This document shows positions 47,001 through 58,205 of a DNA stretch of 64,000 bases, piece by piece. The notes below the pieces were generated by a model that was not told where the DNA came from, did no database searches, and saw only the letters and a program-made list of their open reading frames with translations. The stretch lies in NCBI RefSeq assembly GCF_958979055.1, contig NC_084891.1, positions 325,001-389,000 of the forward strand, given 5' to 3'. Source of the DNA: Alnus glutinosa (Eukaryota; Streptophyta; Magnoliopsida; Fagales; Betulaceae). The position numbers and the translations under genes were made by a program. The stretch's first letter is position 1. Every line of letters starts with the position of its first letter.

Positions 47001-50000
47001 TGGTCGAGGTTTCCATGATGCTGCTAATTTTTTTTTTCTTGAGCCACTATGCTGCTAATCTGAAAAGGAAGAGAAAAACACACTTTGGAAACAAAATAAT
47101 AAAAGAAAAAAATGCTCTCCCTGAAACAGACTGGACTTTTGCACCTGATAAGTGCGAGGACTTGATATGCCCTTGCTGAAAAAGAGTTTCAGTTCGTTTA
47201 CTTTATGGCCTCAACTACGGTTTTTGTCTCCAGACTAAAGAAAATTGATGTGTATACAAAAAACAGACTTTTTTTTTTTTTTAATAATGCGAACCATTTT
47301 CTATGTTATATTTCTGTCATTAGTTCCTTTCAATCATGTCCTTTTTTGGACTTCAGTTTTAATTTTTTAGCTCTCTGACAAGGCATTGAACGGCATACTA
47401 ATATCTTTTTTGGTGATTTGTCATGCACTTTGTCCTTTGATCTTCCATGTAGCTGTTATGACACAGAGAATGACACATTAGCTTTCACAAAGGTGGATAC
47501 TTTTCTTCCAAATAAAATATATTACCACGGATGCCTCAAATCTTTTCTCCAAATAACAAAGTGGAATGGCCCAGAGGTACCATTTCAAATTAATTTTCTG
47601 TTTCATGCTTGTTCAATAAGTTGATGAGCTTTAATTGCTTATGCAAATTTATGCTTTAGCAATTTTTATGGTTTCTCTGGAACTGGTTGATCAACTAACC
47701 ACCCCCCCCCCCCCCCCCCCCCACCTTCTCTTCCTTTTCTTTTGTTAGGTGATATATTTTGGGGATCATCTGTTTAGTGACCTGAGAGGTCCCTCGAAGG
47801 CTGGTTGGCACACTGTTGCAATCATCCATGAACTAGAAGTATGTATTTTGCTAGACTTTTCTCAAATTGTTCATATCGATTTTTTCGTAGGTTCAAATTT
47901 AAAATCTATACGATTAACACAATCTAGAAAACTTGCTGACTTGATCGCTCAACTTTGAAGAATAAGCACTTAATTCAAACTGACTGGATTGTACAGGGTA
48001 GTGGAGTGTATCCAACCCTCTATTTTCACCACATCCTAATTATTGTGTGCTTTTATTCCTGCTTGTTATGTTATTAACTTTGTATTTTTCACATATTGCC
48101 AGCCATGTTCATGACACTTTCCCTTTAGTTTGTCTCTCATGTCATGTTTCAATCAGTGGTTAGCATCACTCACTGAGGTAGGATCCTTTGAATTGTCAAT
48201 GAGATGGGTTTCTTATCCCTCAACTCGTTATAAGTGCTAGATGTATTCCTGTACTGCAGTAATGCAAATTATAGATCTAGGCCTAACAGGTTGCTGGGCC
48301 AGCGGCAGTAGACCAAAGTCCCCTTTTTTCTTCTTCTTCTTTCTTTTCTTTTCTTTTGCCATATTTGCTGGGTACCTGAGTTTTTACCTGCTGTAATAGG
48401 GCATTAACCTTCATCACTTGATTAAGTTGTATGGCAGTTGGTTCCAATCTCCTCATCAACTGGTTTCTTTAGCTACTGTAGGTTAAGATATGGTATTGCT
48501 GTCCAACATATGTATGAGGTGTCTTTATGGAAAATTACAACAGGTATGAAGAGAGGTCCAGGTTTGGTGTTTGACATTGATATGAGGTGCCCAGTTAAGA
48601 AAGATGGCAAAAATATGAGTGTCATTTCACAGATTGCATTCTGGATTGTGATAGGTAGAAGATGGTCTTTAATGAGTTTCCCATCCAGAATTCAACTAGT
48701 TTTGATGGTGAATGATACTGCACGAATAAGGAAAAAATACAGTAAATGTAGGTTGTTTTTATGCCAAAAGCGATAGATTTATCCAAATTTTTAATGCATT
48801 TTTGTTAGGAAAAAAAGAAGGAATTACAACCATGTTTGGGTAACGTTATGGGCCTGTGGAAGTGCAACTATAAATCCTATTGTACTGATGGGATATTGTT
48901 AGAATTGATGTCTGAACATTTTGTAGTTTGTTTTTATGTTGGGTGTCATGTCCCCCCCCCCTTTTCTTTCCTCTCTAAGGGTGTTTTCTAATTAATGCAG
49001 AGTGAAATACGTATACAAAATGAGGAAAGCTACCGTTTTGAGCAGGTATTATATTCTGCACATTTTATTCATCTTTCTTGACATTTTGTTGGTACACCAT
49101 GGTTTTGGCTTTGGTTTTGGTAGTTTTTTTTTTTGTTAAAAAAATTATTTATTTATTTTTTATGGCGAAGAACCCCTTTAAGGTAGGGTCACTTCGTGTA
49201 CCTATCATTGTGGAGTAAACCTCGGATCCGTGCAAAGTACCCCTTCCACACGAATCGGGTAATACTCCGGTTTTGCCGGCGGGCTAGCCCCAAGGAATTG
49301 TTTTGCACCCAAGAGAATTCGAATCTTAAACCTGATGGGAATGTCACCAAGACCCAAGCCCTTACCACTTGAGCCAACCCTTAATTGATATCCATTCTCT
49401 TTTGGTGGACTGTTTCAATATTTTCTTTTTTGGGTTATAAATAATCAAAGTTTTCCAAGAAAAACTAAATACAAGAAAGCTTTAACACCCTCAATTTTTA
49501 CGCACTCTTTTAGGGGAACCTACGTTGTGGGTTGAATATTTATTTAGTTGAATAGAGTTTCTTGTGGAGTGCTTATATCTGGTGAGTTTCTTGAGGCAAG
49601 ATTAAGTGAAGACTTATTATTATCTCAAATCTTCTGATACCCACTCCAAAACAACAATTCAAATTTTATTTTTGTACTTACGAAAACAAATTCTATCTTT
49701 TGGCTAAATATTTTAGAACTATGCGAGAAATTTCTAGTGATTTGGCTTAGATTTTGAATATGTTCTAAATCTCACATAGTTCTAAAATATTTCTCATTTT
49801 TGTTAGATTTCTAGTGATTTGGCTTAGATTTGACCAAATCTAAAACAATTGAAGGGTAGTTTACAAAAATGACAACTTGAGATAGATTTGGTATGCAGAA
49901 GAAAATTGTCATTTAGTTGGGAGTTTAAATGGCAACCTATGTTTTTAATGATAGGAAAAGGCATAAAACTTTTTTTTTTTTTTTTTTAATGTTTAGTTTA

Positions 50001-51345
50001 GTTGCTAATTGTATAGATTTTTCATTCACAAATTAAACGAATTTCAAGTTAAAGGAGCATTGGAGCCCCCGAACCCCACCCGGACCACCTTTTCTGGTTG
50101 TTGCAAGCCACATGCAGAAGTGGGAGAGTTTTTGCTGGATTTGGCTCACATCATGCTGTTAACTAACTTGTTTCACATGAGGAGTTACGGTTGGCTTTGA
50201 TTTTTGGCTTGCCAAGAAATGAATCCATCAAAACTGTTTGTGTAAATGAATATTCTGTTGGTTGATGATGAGCTGGAGGACCTTTTTTTTCTTAATTCTG
50301 TATCTCTGCTCTGTATGCAGGCAAAATTTCATATTATACAGGAACTTTTGGGTAAATTGCATTCAATTGTAGCTAATAGTAACAGAAGTGAAACATACAA
50401 GTCACTTTTGGAGGAGCTTAATGAAGAGAGGCAAAAGGCACGCAGTATGATGAAGAGAATGTTCAATAGATCCTTTGGAGCTACGTTTCTCACAGACACT
50501 GGCCAAGAATCTGCTTTTGCCTATCACATTCATCAATATGCAGATGTGTACACCAGTAAGGCGGAGAACTTCTTATTCTATCCTCCTGAAGCATGGCTTC
50601 ATGCACCCTTTGATATCAAGATCATGCCACATCATGTGAAGGTATGTCTTGACTTTTCTCTAAAAAAAATTATATTTTGATTAATGTTGTATGCTTCGTG
50701 TTGTTGGTTGCCTCTAGTAAAAATGAGTAGATCTGGTTCCTACTGGCAGCCTTTGCAGCCTAGTGGTGTCTCTTATCCTTTATAAGGGGGAGTTCTGGGG
50801 TCAACTCAAGGGAATTAAGGGACCCAAGATTAATAATCATTGTGAATTCATTTTATCAACTTAGTAGAGTAATAAATGGTCAGTCTCTCTTATACATTTA
50901 TGTTTGGGTAAATATAAAATAAATCCCTGAGGTTCACGAGCCGAGCTTCCAATTGAGCTCAGGTCGTGAAGCCCCGGATACTCCGGGTATAAGATATTAA
51001 AGGTTGGGCCTTAAAAGTTATTAAATTCCCGTATGTATTTTTCTGGCTGGCTGCTTACTAGACAAACATGAAGTTCAAGTTTCAGGTATCTAAAACCTGA
51101 ATAGTGTTTGGTTTCAAAGATGCCAGAATATGCCCCTACTTTCTTTGCTTGAATAAAAGAATGAATTTGGGTTATGTGATAATTCCTCCAGGTTTTGGGT
51201 TTAATTATTATCTTTTCCATGAAGTTTTTTATAGGTGAAAGATTGTCTTAGTTGTGTAGGTTTTAGGTCTGTTTCATTTTCCTTCTCTTACATGGATGGA
51301 TCTTCCTTGTTTCAGGTTCCGTCAACCTTGTTCAAAAACAATTAG
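41090..51345 (+). CDS. HAD-family 5'-nucleotidase domain protein (NT5DC type)
   Basis: Fourteen exons: 41090-41143, 41235-41268, 41652-41867, 41960-42096, 42182-42331, 42590-42691, 45704-45868, 46075-46185, 46705-46802, 47453-47576, 47749-47838, 49001-49045, 50321-50641 and 51316-51345. They total 1677 nt, giving 558 aa; phases close and introns are GT-AG. The N-terminus (MASSLRRLLSLCSSSHINRT) is basic/serine-rich, suiting an organelle presequence. HAD motif I is FDYDYTL (D120, D122), motif II is LFLLTNS (303-309) and motif IV is YFGDHLFSD (400-408). The C-terminal part holds ATFLTDTGQESAFAYHIHQY and ends VPSTLFKNN. Members are Mg-dependent hydrolases related to purine 5'-nucleotidases; the substrate of the plant NT5DC group is not established. 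Intron 6 (3.0 kb) is enlarged by repeats. Arabidopsis relative, from memory: At2g23890. Confidence 0.94.
43222..43634. repeat. ~190-220 bp tandem duplication in intron 6 of the nucleotidase gene
   Basis: Unit 1 starts TTTATAAGCAAATTATTACA at ~43222 and unit 2 starts with the same 20 bases at ~43409. Both run through GCCCATTTTGTTC, a run of A with GATTTC, GAATAAGCAT and CTACTTCTAAGTGTGTTCTG (TTACTTCT in unit 2). They differ by scattered changes and small indels. This is a local tandem duplication in a non-coding intron. Confidence 0.8.
43909..44111 (-). mobile_element. 5'-truncated LINE tail with 19-bp TSD, in intron 6
   Basis: Identical 19-bp flanks AATATGGAATTTATTCTTT occur at 43890-43908 and 44112-44130. 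The insert starts with a T-run and TGATAAGTAAGAGTTCATTA, then AAGCCCAGAGGGGGCGCAAC, which is the inverse of the ...GTTGCGCCCCTCTG... LINE tail seen at 32124-32812. It is therefore a minus-strand, severely truncated copy of the same LINE group, only about 200 bp long. The perfect 19-bp duplication indicates a fairly recent insertion. Confidence 0.85.
44587..45413. mobile_element. possible solo LTR (Copia-like) in intron 6
   Basis: Bounded by TGTTTAAG... and ...CCTCGTCA, with TCAAG (44582-44586) and TCAAA (45414-45418) as a possible 5-bp duplication with one mismatch. A TATA-like element (GATTTATAAAAGC near 45114) and the CTTCGGAGTGGTTTTTCC motif near the right end are of a kind seen in plant Copia LTRs. 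It contains the 62-bp minisatellite. No internal coding region is present. If the call is right this is an old fossil; the boundaries are tentative. Confidence 0.35.
44624..44870. repeat. 62-bp minisatellite, about 3.8 units, in intron 6
   Basis: Units begin at 44624, 44686, 44748 and 44810, exactly 62 bp apart, each with GT(T/G)CAAA(G/T)..C. Units 1-3 share ACAACGGAGACGTGACACAG-like cores and AAGTCTC/AAGTCTT. Unit 4 is diverged and partial. The period is not a multiple of three, so it does not encode a repeat protein. Confidence 0.85.
47702..47722 (+). repeat. 21-bp poly-C tract 26 bp before the exon 11 acceptor
   Basis: An unbroken C-run sits between CTAACCA and ACCTTCTCTTCC, and the 3' splice site TTTGTTAG ends at 47748. 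It thus lies at or just upstream of the polypyrimidine tract of nucleotidase intron 10, and the preceding CTAAC (47695-47699) is a possible branch point. The run length is likely to vary in reads. Confidence 0.95.
49127..49381 (-). mobile_element. tRNA-derived SINE in intron 12 of the nucleotidase gene
   Basis: Read on the minus strand from 49381, GGGTTGGCTCAAGTGGTAAG matches a pol III A box (TGGCTCAAGTGG), and about 40 bp further in, AAGATTCGAATTCTC resembles a B box (GWTCRANNC). The body (GGGGCTAGCCCGCCGG, ACCCTACCTTAAAGGGGTTC) is non-coding and the 3' end is A/T-rich. The layout and head sequence recall the plant Au-type SINEs, but that family name is from memory. The target duplication is unclear. 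Confidence 0.6.
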
Positions 51346-52894
51346 ATAATATTATCGTGAATCCACTATTTTTGGATTGTTCGTTGTCAGACATGGCAAA
51401 TAACGTACGGTTGCTCATTCAACTGAGGATTTTGCAGCGTCGTCCTCTATTCTTTCTATTATTTTTCTTGTCTCAAAACAACGTCATGTATACGAACGTA
51501 AATATTTGATTATTGGGAGGAAAAAAGAAAGATGAATTTTGTGTCTTAAAAGAGGAATTCGGGTTCTTCATTAATCATGGATTGGGTGAAGCCTCTTAAG
51601 TCCAACCCTAGTAGACTTGCATACGTTTAACAAAATGTATGAATGAATGGAGTGATAGAACTCCCCCTTATAATCATGGTTTGAAACGTTAGTCACGCAA
51701 TCTCTTCTTTCTACTTCTTCTTTGGGTTTTCCAACTGATCAAAATTTTAGAAATACTATCCAGACCGGAAACCTTATATATATATATATATATATATGTA
51801 TGTGAGTTGGTGGTAATGTTGAAAAGGTAGTCGCCAAATAGAGAAGAGAATGGTTCCTTAAAACAATGTTGGTGGAGATGCTGCGAGTGCGAGGGGTTCC
51901 TCCAAAATCTCCAAAGGAGGCGGCTCCAATATGTTGACTACTACTAGTCTAGGCTCTCCAAAGTGGACGAACTGGGTTGCACAAAATGATTAGCATTTTG
52001 AAAAACTAACAAATTATTTATTCTTTTCAATTTTTAGTTTATTAAAATAATCTATAAAAAAGTATTTGTTTCATTAAAATATGTACAAGTACAATGTTTC
52101 TTTTTCAAAAGATTATGATGGGAGCTCAAACAAAAAGCCATTATTGCTTGTGGGGTCATATGGTAAATCTTTATTCAATATTTCATAAATTTTACTTATG
52201 AACCTATTTTTCATTATTTATCAATTTAACGTCCGTCCGACACAAATAATAATAATAATTATTATTTAAAAGTATCCATCATGTAATTATGATAATTTTT
52301 TATATGATTCGCAAATTAAATACAAATCTAACACAGAATTAATAAATTAATATCAGAGGTCTCACCCATTTATTTAAATATATTAAATTAAAATTAACTT
52401 ATACAATTTTATACTCATTTCCGGCAAAAGACAATAACTACCTCAAATTTAAGCCCTATCTCGGTCAACAACTGTCTTAATCATTGGCTCTTGGATGGTG
52501 GGTTGGTGAGAAGGCAAAATGACAGATGTAACCCCAACGGTTTATCATCTAAGTGCATGCTCTTTCACCTACTTTCCTTTCCTTTTCTTTTTTATGGGCA
52601 AAAAGAAGAAGAAAAAAAATGAAAGAAATCTTGGAGCTAACTAAACAAGATGGCCAGATTGAAACGACAAACACACTCTTGGAACATGCATGCAGAATTC
52701 AAAAAACTCAGCCAACCTACCCTTCCTTGTATATATTATATAAAAATTAGAATATTTCAAAAGAAAATTAGGGCACATGAAAAGCCAAAAACGTCTATCA
52801 ATTATCTAAGCACAACAAGGGAGTAGATGGGGAACGTGTAACAAAATAGTTCACCAACCCCTCCTGTATTCCTATAACTACTAAATATCAAATT

Positions 52895-52896
<2 letters not shown>
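51346..52896. other. spacer between the nucleotidase and CCR-like genes
   Basis: The nucleotidase 3' UTR lies in the first few hundred bases. A (TA)n run is at 51776-51796. The rest is AT-rich with no recognised gene. Confidence 0.4.

Positions 52897-52950
<54 letters not shown>
52897..52950. repeat. (CA)n(TA)n compound microsatellite upstream of the CCR-like gene
   Basis: An ACAC run followed by a TATA run, 62-115 bp before the ATG at 53012. It therefore sits in the core promoter or leader. Confidence 0.95.
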
Positions 52951-52953
<3 letters not shown>

Positions 52954-53011
52954 AAGAAGACAACCCAAGAATATGTGAAGGAAAAAGAAGCAAAGAGATC
53001 AATCAGCTCCA

Positions 53012-54936
53012 ATGGATCACGAAAAGACCACAGTTTGTGTTCTTGATGCGTCAACCTATGTGGGTTTTTGGATTCTCAAAGGATTATTGAGCAGAGGGTA
53101 TAGAGTTCATGCAGCTATCCAAAAACAGGGCAAGTTCTCTGTTTTTTGAGGAACCTCTGGAGTTTCTGAGGTTGTTTTCTGTACGTTGATATATATGGAT
53201 GGGCCTAATGATTTTGATTTTCTTGCAGGGGAGACAGAGATACAGAAGATAATCAGGAACATGGAAAGAGTGGAGGAGAGATTGGAGGTGTTTTCTGTAG
53301 ATGTTTTGGATTATCATAGCATTCTTGTAGCTTTGAAGGGGTGCTCTGCTTTGTTCTGCTGTTTGGATGGTTCATCAGATGGATACGATGTGAGTATATA
53401 TATATATATATATATTACTAGCCCTGTTTGTGATGATTCTATATATATATATATTATATTTAGTATGAATTGATTTGATGATGGTTTGGGCAGGATAAAA
53501 GTGTGGATTTGGAGGTGAGAGGAGCAATCAATGTAGTGGAAGCATGTGCTCAAACAGAGAATGTTGAGAAGATTGTGTTCACTTCTTCTTTAACTGCAGC
53601 AATTTGGAGAGAGAACATTTGTGCAGACGAGGATGTAGATGAGAGGTCATGGAGTGATCAACAATTCTGCAGGAAAATGAAGGTTTGATTCATTTCTCTT
53701 ACCAAATCAATCCTAAATTAATTCCCAAAACAAATCAAGAATACTGCTTTTTCTTTCTTCTTCTTCTCCACCTTTCATGTATAAAATTAAGTTTGTTCTT
53801 GTAGGGAAGCTTCTGCTTATGCCCCTCTTGTTGCATCATCAGGATCCTTTCCAGTTAATTATAAGCTTAATTTCTAGGGTAACTACTATGGATATTGTCC
53901 TACATAGTAGGATCTCTTATCTTCTCTTCCATTCGGATCAGAAGTGGAAAAGATCCTGTAGCATTTTCCTTCATTTTTGTCCTACCTAGTAGCTACTTTT
54001 CCTGGAGAGAAAGGGATATCTACCATTTGGACATTTTCATGACCTTTGTAATTGTGCATGTTAGTTTTGTCGTCCTATATGCTTGCCGGATAATTATATA
54101 TTAATTAATTAATTCATAAATTATGACAAAAATTACGTGCAGTTGTGGTATGCCCTAGCAAAGACACAGTCGGAGCAGGCTGCATGGGCTCTAGCCATGG
54201 ATCGCGTGCTCAACATGGTTTCCATAAATGCTGGACTGGTGGTTGGACCCTCTGTCACTCAACACAATCCCGTCTCAACAATGTCATATCTTCAAGGTAA
54301 TTAAATTAAAACATATTTAAAATTAATTGGCTTAATTTCAATATATATATATATAAAACCTCTATTTAAATTCACAATTAATTAATTAATTAATTTTTCT
54401 TTTTCTATTAAACGTACGTACAGGAGCGGCTCAAATGTATGAAAATGGAGTCTTGGCGTTCGTTGATGTGAGCTTTCTAGTCGACGTTCATATTCGTGCC
54501 TTTGAGGATCACTCCACATGCGGCCGCTATTTCTGCTTCGATCGGACTGTTCACACTGAAGATGAAGCTCTTAAACTTGCTCAAACCTTAACCCCTTTAA
54601 TCTCCTTACCACCTAGGTAAACATTTAACTACACCCTCGATCTCCTCTTATATTCCATAACAATTTGGGTAGTAAATGTGTTCAGAGAGCCTCTACGGAG
54701 CCCACCTGTCCGAGTAGAACTCGGCAGGTGATCGAGCTCGTACAGACTCTCTTACATTTGCTGTCCGGATTACTAACAATCCGAATCGGGATCCTCTGTA
54801 TCTGTATACGAAATATATTGACTGATTAGCTGATCTTTTAACATAACACAGGTATGAATGCCAAGGAAGTGAGGTTTATGCTGAGAGGTTGACGACCAAG
54901 AAGTTGAACAAGCTTATAGAGGGCACCGCTTGTTAG
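53012..54936 (+). CDS. CCR-like NAD(P)-binding Rossmann protein
   Basis: Six exons: 53012-53129, 53229-53389, 53494-53682, 54143-54296, 54424-54616 and 54852-54936. They total 900 nt, giving 299 aa. Intron 1 uses a GC donor (CAGG^GCAAGT) with a normal AG acceptor; no in-frame GT alternative fits. The protein starts MDHEKTTVCVLDASTYVGFW. In extended SDRs such as cinnamoyl-CoA reductase this position carries TGxxGxxG, here changed to DASTYVG. Conserved fold blocks follow: EVRGAINVVEACAQTENVEK, IVFTSSLTAAIW, YALAK (YxxxK, Y159/K163) and INAGLVVGPSV. The CCR signature KNWYCYGK is replaced by LWYALAKT. True CCR activity is therefore doubtful; it belongs to the short CCR-like group (Arabidopsis At4g30470/At2g23910, from memory). 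A partial copy lies 2.5 kb downstream. Confidence 0.9.
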
Positions 54937-55872
54937 TGATCAATTCTTCTTGTGTTTTTGGTGGATGTATATAAATATAGTGGTTCAATTGAGAATTATT
55001 GGACTCAAACTAATTAAGTTCTGTTTTTCCTTTTGGGGTTTGGTGCAAGGAACTTAATTAATTATACTAATCACACATGACATCCTGAATTATCACAAAA
55101 ACAAGAGATCGAACAAATTAGTACACTGATTTGTTTTCAGATTGAGATCCCTCACAATTGTTTGCCTCTTGCAATCGGGTAGGTGAAAATTCTATTTACA
55201 CCCAACTTGTTATTAACCCAAGTTAATCAATTCAAACACCGTAGTAATAGTCACCACAATCAATATAAGCAGAAAAATAAATAAACACAGATTTGGTGAT
55301 GAAGTAAAACCACTTCAGGGGCAGCCAATCTCACAAAGGGATTGTTCTACTTACAAAACTTTTATAATTCTGAAAAAAACCCAATCTTACAACCCGGGTA
55401 AATGATGCGTTCACCTCCCACTGCATGCAGTGACTCCAAAACCTATGGTCTTTTTCTATATGGATCGCCTTCAAGAATAAACTTTATCCGTTGCAACTCA
55501 GAACTCTAATGACTGTAAGCTTTGTATGTTTTAAATTAATAATAAACCAAATTATCCAATCTCTCTCACTAAATTTTTTTATTAAAAAGAAAATTGTCAT
55601 TTACTTTGTGCACAATTACCATTCCAATTCTTGATTGAAGCATTGCCAATCCATTCAATTTGATGTGTTGAGGGATTTTCCCCTCCTTTATAAAGTTTAT
55701 GAACATTTTCTTTATGTCTCAATTTAAGAGAATTGAACGAATAGTTTTTAAGAGCACAATATATTACCTTTCAAATCTACCTCAAAGAGCTTAGTTAAAA
55801 TATTATTATAAAGCCGTATTTCTATTAAAAAAACAGATTGATTTTTCAAAAAGTTTTGAGAAAGACATTTAG
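54550..55872. repeat. first copy of a direct duplication (CCR-like 3' end and flank)
   Basis: From TTCACACTGAAGATGAAGCT through exon 6 and downstream DNA to GAGAAAGACATTTAG, this segment recurs at 57074-58132 at well above 95% identity. This copy holds about 270 bp (around 55530-55797) that the other lacks. Confidence 0.92.
54672..54800. mobile_element. small MITE-like hairpin in CCR-like intron 5
   Basis: AGTAAATGTGTTCAGAGAGC at the left and, inverted, AGCAAATGTAAGAGAGTCTG at the right form imperfect inverted repeats continuing to ACCTGTCCGAG/ACCTGCCGAG in the middle. The whole hairpin is about 110 bp and is present in the downstream duplicate too, so it predates the duplication. Confidence 0.5.
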
Positions 55873-57073
55873 GCCTCGTTTGGTTCGCAGAATGTCTATT
55901 CCATTAAGAAAATGAATAACTATTCCTAAGAATAGATGAAGGTGGAATGGAATAACTATTCCTATTCTTTTATTTGGTTGTAACGGTGAAATAAAACATT
56001 GCATATGTATTCTTTTATTTGGTACAGTGCAATACATTAGTGAATAGAATCATATTATAATCAAATTTCATAAAACACCCTTATAATACAAATATAATTT
56101 AAATTCTTAAGGACATTTTTTTCTTTATTTTAGAAACATAAACAATCGTACTATGACTTTTTTTTTTTTTTTTTCATATACAATTACGCTACAAAATGAT
56201 TTATAAGAAAAAAAAAAAAAAAACACACACACACACACACACATAATCATCGTATCACCATCATAAAAAAAAAAAAATAGATCATTTGCAAAGCCCTTTT
56301 ATTTTTTTATTTTTTATTTATTTTCCTACAACAAGCATTCGTTCTTTTGCTTACAAAGTAAAATAATTTATAAGAAAAAAAAAAAACATAATCATCATAT
56401 CACCATTATAAAAAAATAGATCAGCTGTAAAGCCCTTTTATTTTATTCTTTTTTATTTGTTTTTCAGCAACAAACATCCGTTCTTTACTTACAAAGTTTT
56501 TCCCAAGCCTCCGCAAGGCAATTGGAGTCCCCCCCGATATCAAGAGGTATTCGTTTTACTACGTCTAAGTGCATTCTGTAGGCTACATCACAGGAAAAAA
56601 AAAAATGTAACGCATAACAAATTAAGTTGGGTTGAGAAACAGAGAGAGGAGGATGAGAATATAATTGCAGAATAATTGCAAAGATGGAGAGAGATATTGA
56701 TGGTGCATTTGAGTGTTGAATTTTTGAAATCAGAATTAAATTTTTATTCTGTTTGCGAATTTTGAGGTTTGATTTTTTAGAAAAAGTTGAATAAAATATA
56801 ATTTGTTTATAAAAAGTTAAATAAAATATGATTTATTTTTTAAAAAAGTAGAATCAGAATTATATTTTATTTTCAAAATTTTGTATTTAAACACACCATG
56901 AGTTGAGAAATAGAGAAAGAGGGATAAGAGACTTGAGTGTTGAGAGGTTAGGTATTTTAGATAAAAAACGAATTTTATTTATTCTCACATGAAAAGAATA
57001 AGTATTCCACTCCTTTTTGAGTGGAATACGTATTCCTCTTCGTAAGGGAATAATTATTCCATGGGAATAACTA
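55873..57073. mobile_element. possible TE between the two duplicate copies
   Basis: Starts GGCCTCGTTTGGTTCGCAGA, a beginning typical of plant MITE/Harbinger-like and hAT-like ends, and ends with GGAATAATTATTCCATGGGA then ATAACTATTC. Motifs such as GGAATAACTATTCC recur in inverse orientation at both ends (55905-55965 and 56990-57073). Internally there are two partly repeated blocks (56160-56300 and 56380-56470, each ATAATCATC.TATCACCAT...AAAGCCCTTTTATTTT). No transposase is present. Confidence 0.45.
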
Positions 57074-58132
57074 TTCACACTGAAGATGAAGCTCTTAAAC
57101 TTGCTCAAATCTTAACCCCTTTAATCTCCTTACCACCTAGGTAAACATTTAACTACACCCTCGATCTCCTATTATATTGCATAACAATTTGGGTAGTAAA
57201 TGCGTTCAGAGAGCCTTTACGGAGCTCACCTGTTCGAGCAGAACTCGGCAGGTGATCGAGCTTGTACAGACTCTCTTACATTTATTATCCGGATTACTAA
57301 CAATCCGAATCGGGATCCTCTGTATCTGTATACGAAATATATTGACTGATTAGCTGATCTTTTAACATAACACAGGTATGAATGCCAAGGAAGTGAGGTT
57401 TATGCTGAGAGGTTGACGACCAAGAAGTTGAACAAGCTTATAGAGGGCACCGCTTGTTAGTGATCAATTCTTCTTGTGTTTTTGGTGGATGTATATAAAT
57501 ATAGTGGTTCAATTGAGAATTATTGGACTCAAACTAATTAAGTTCTGTTTTGCCTTTTGGGGTTTGGTGCAAGGAACTTAATTAATTATACTAATCACAC
57601 ATAACATCCTGAATTATCACAAAAACAAGAGATCGAGCAAATTAATACACTGATTTGTTTTCAGATTGAGATCCCTCACAATTATTTGCCTCATGCAATC
57701 AGGTAGGTGAAAATTCTATTTACAACCAACTTGTTATTAATCCAAGTTAATCAATTCAAACACCGCAGTAATAGTCACCACAATCAATATAAGCAGAAAA
57801 ATAAATAAACACAGATTTGGTGATGAAGTAAAACCACTTTAGGGGCAGCCAATCCCACAAAGGGATTGTTCTACTTACAAAACTTTTATAACTCTGAAAA
57901 AAAACCCAATCTTATAACCCGGGTAAATGATGCGTTCACCTCCTACTGCATGCAGTGACTCCAAAACCTATGGTCTTTTTCTATATGGATCGCCTTTAAG
58001 AATAAACCTTATTCGTTGCAACTCAGAACTCTAATGGCTCTAAGCTTTGTATGTTAAAATATTATTATAAAGCCGTATTTCTATTAAAAAAAACAGATTG
58101 ATTTTTCAAAAAGTTTTGAGAAAGACATTTAG
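57074..58132 (+). pseudogene. duplicated 3' fragment of the CCR-like gene
   Basis: Direct copy of 54550-55872. It includes the last 67 bp of exon 5 (ending CCACCTAG at 57140), intron 5, exon 6 (57376-57460, ending RLTTKKLNKLIEGTAC and stop) and about 670 bp of downstream DNA. It lacks exons 1-4, most of exon 5 and any promoter, so it cannot make the protein. Splice sites are intact. Only scattered substitutions separate it from the parent, so the duplication is recent. Confidence 0.92.
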
Positions 58133-58205
58133 TCATTTCAAAATGTCTAAATAAAGTTTCATCTATATATTCAGTGAAAGGTAAATAAGAATTAATTATT
58201 ATTTA

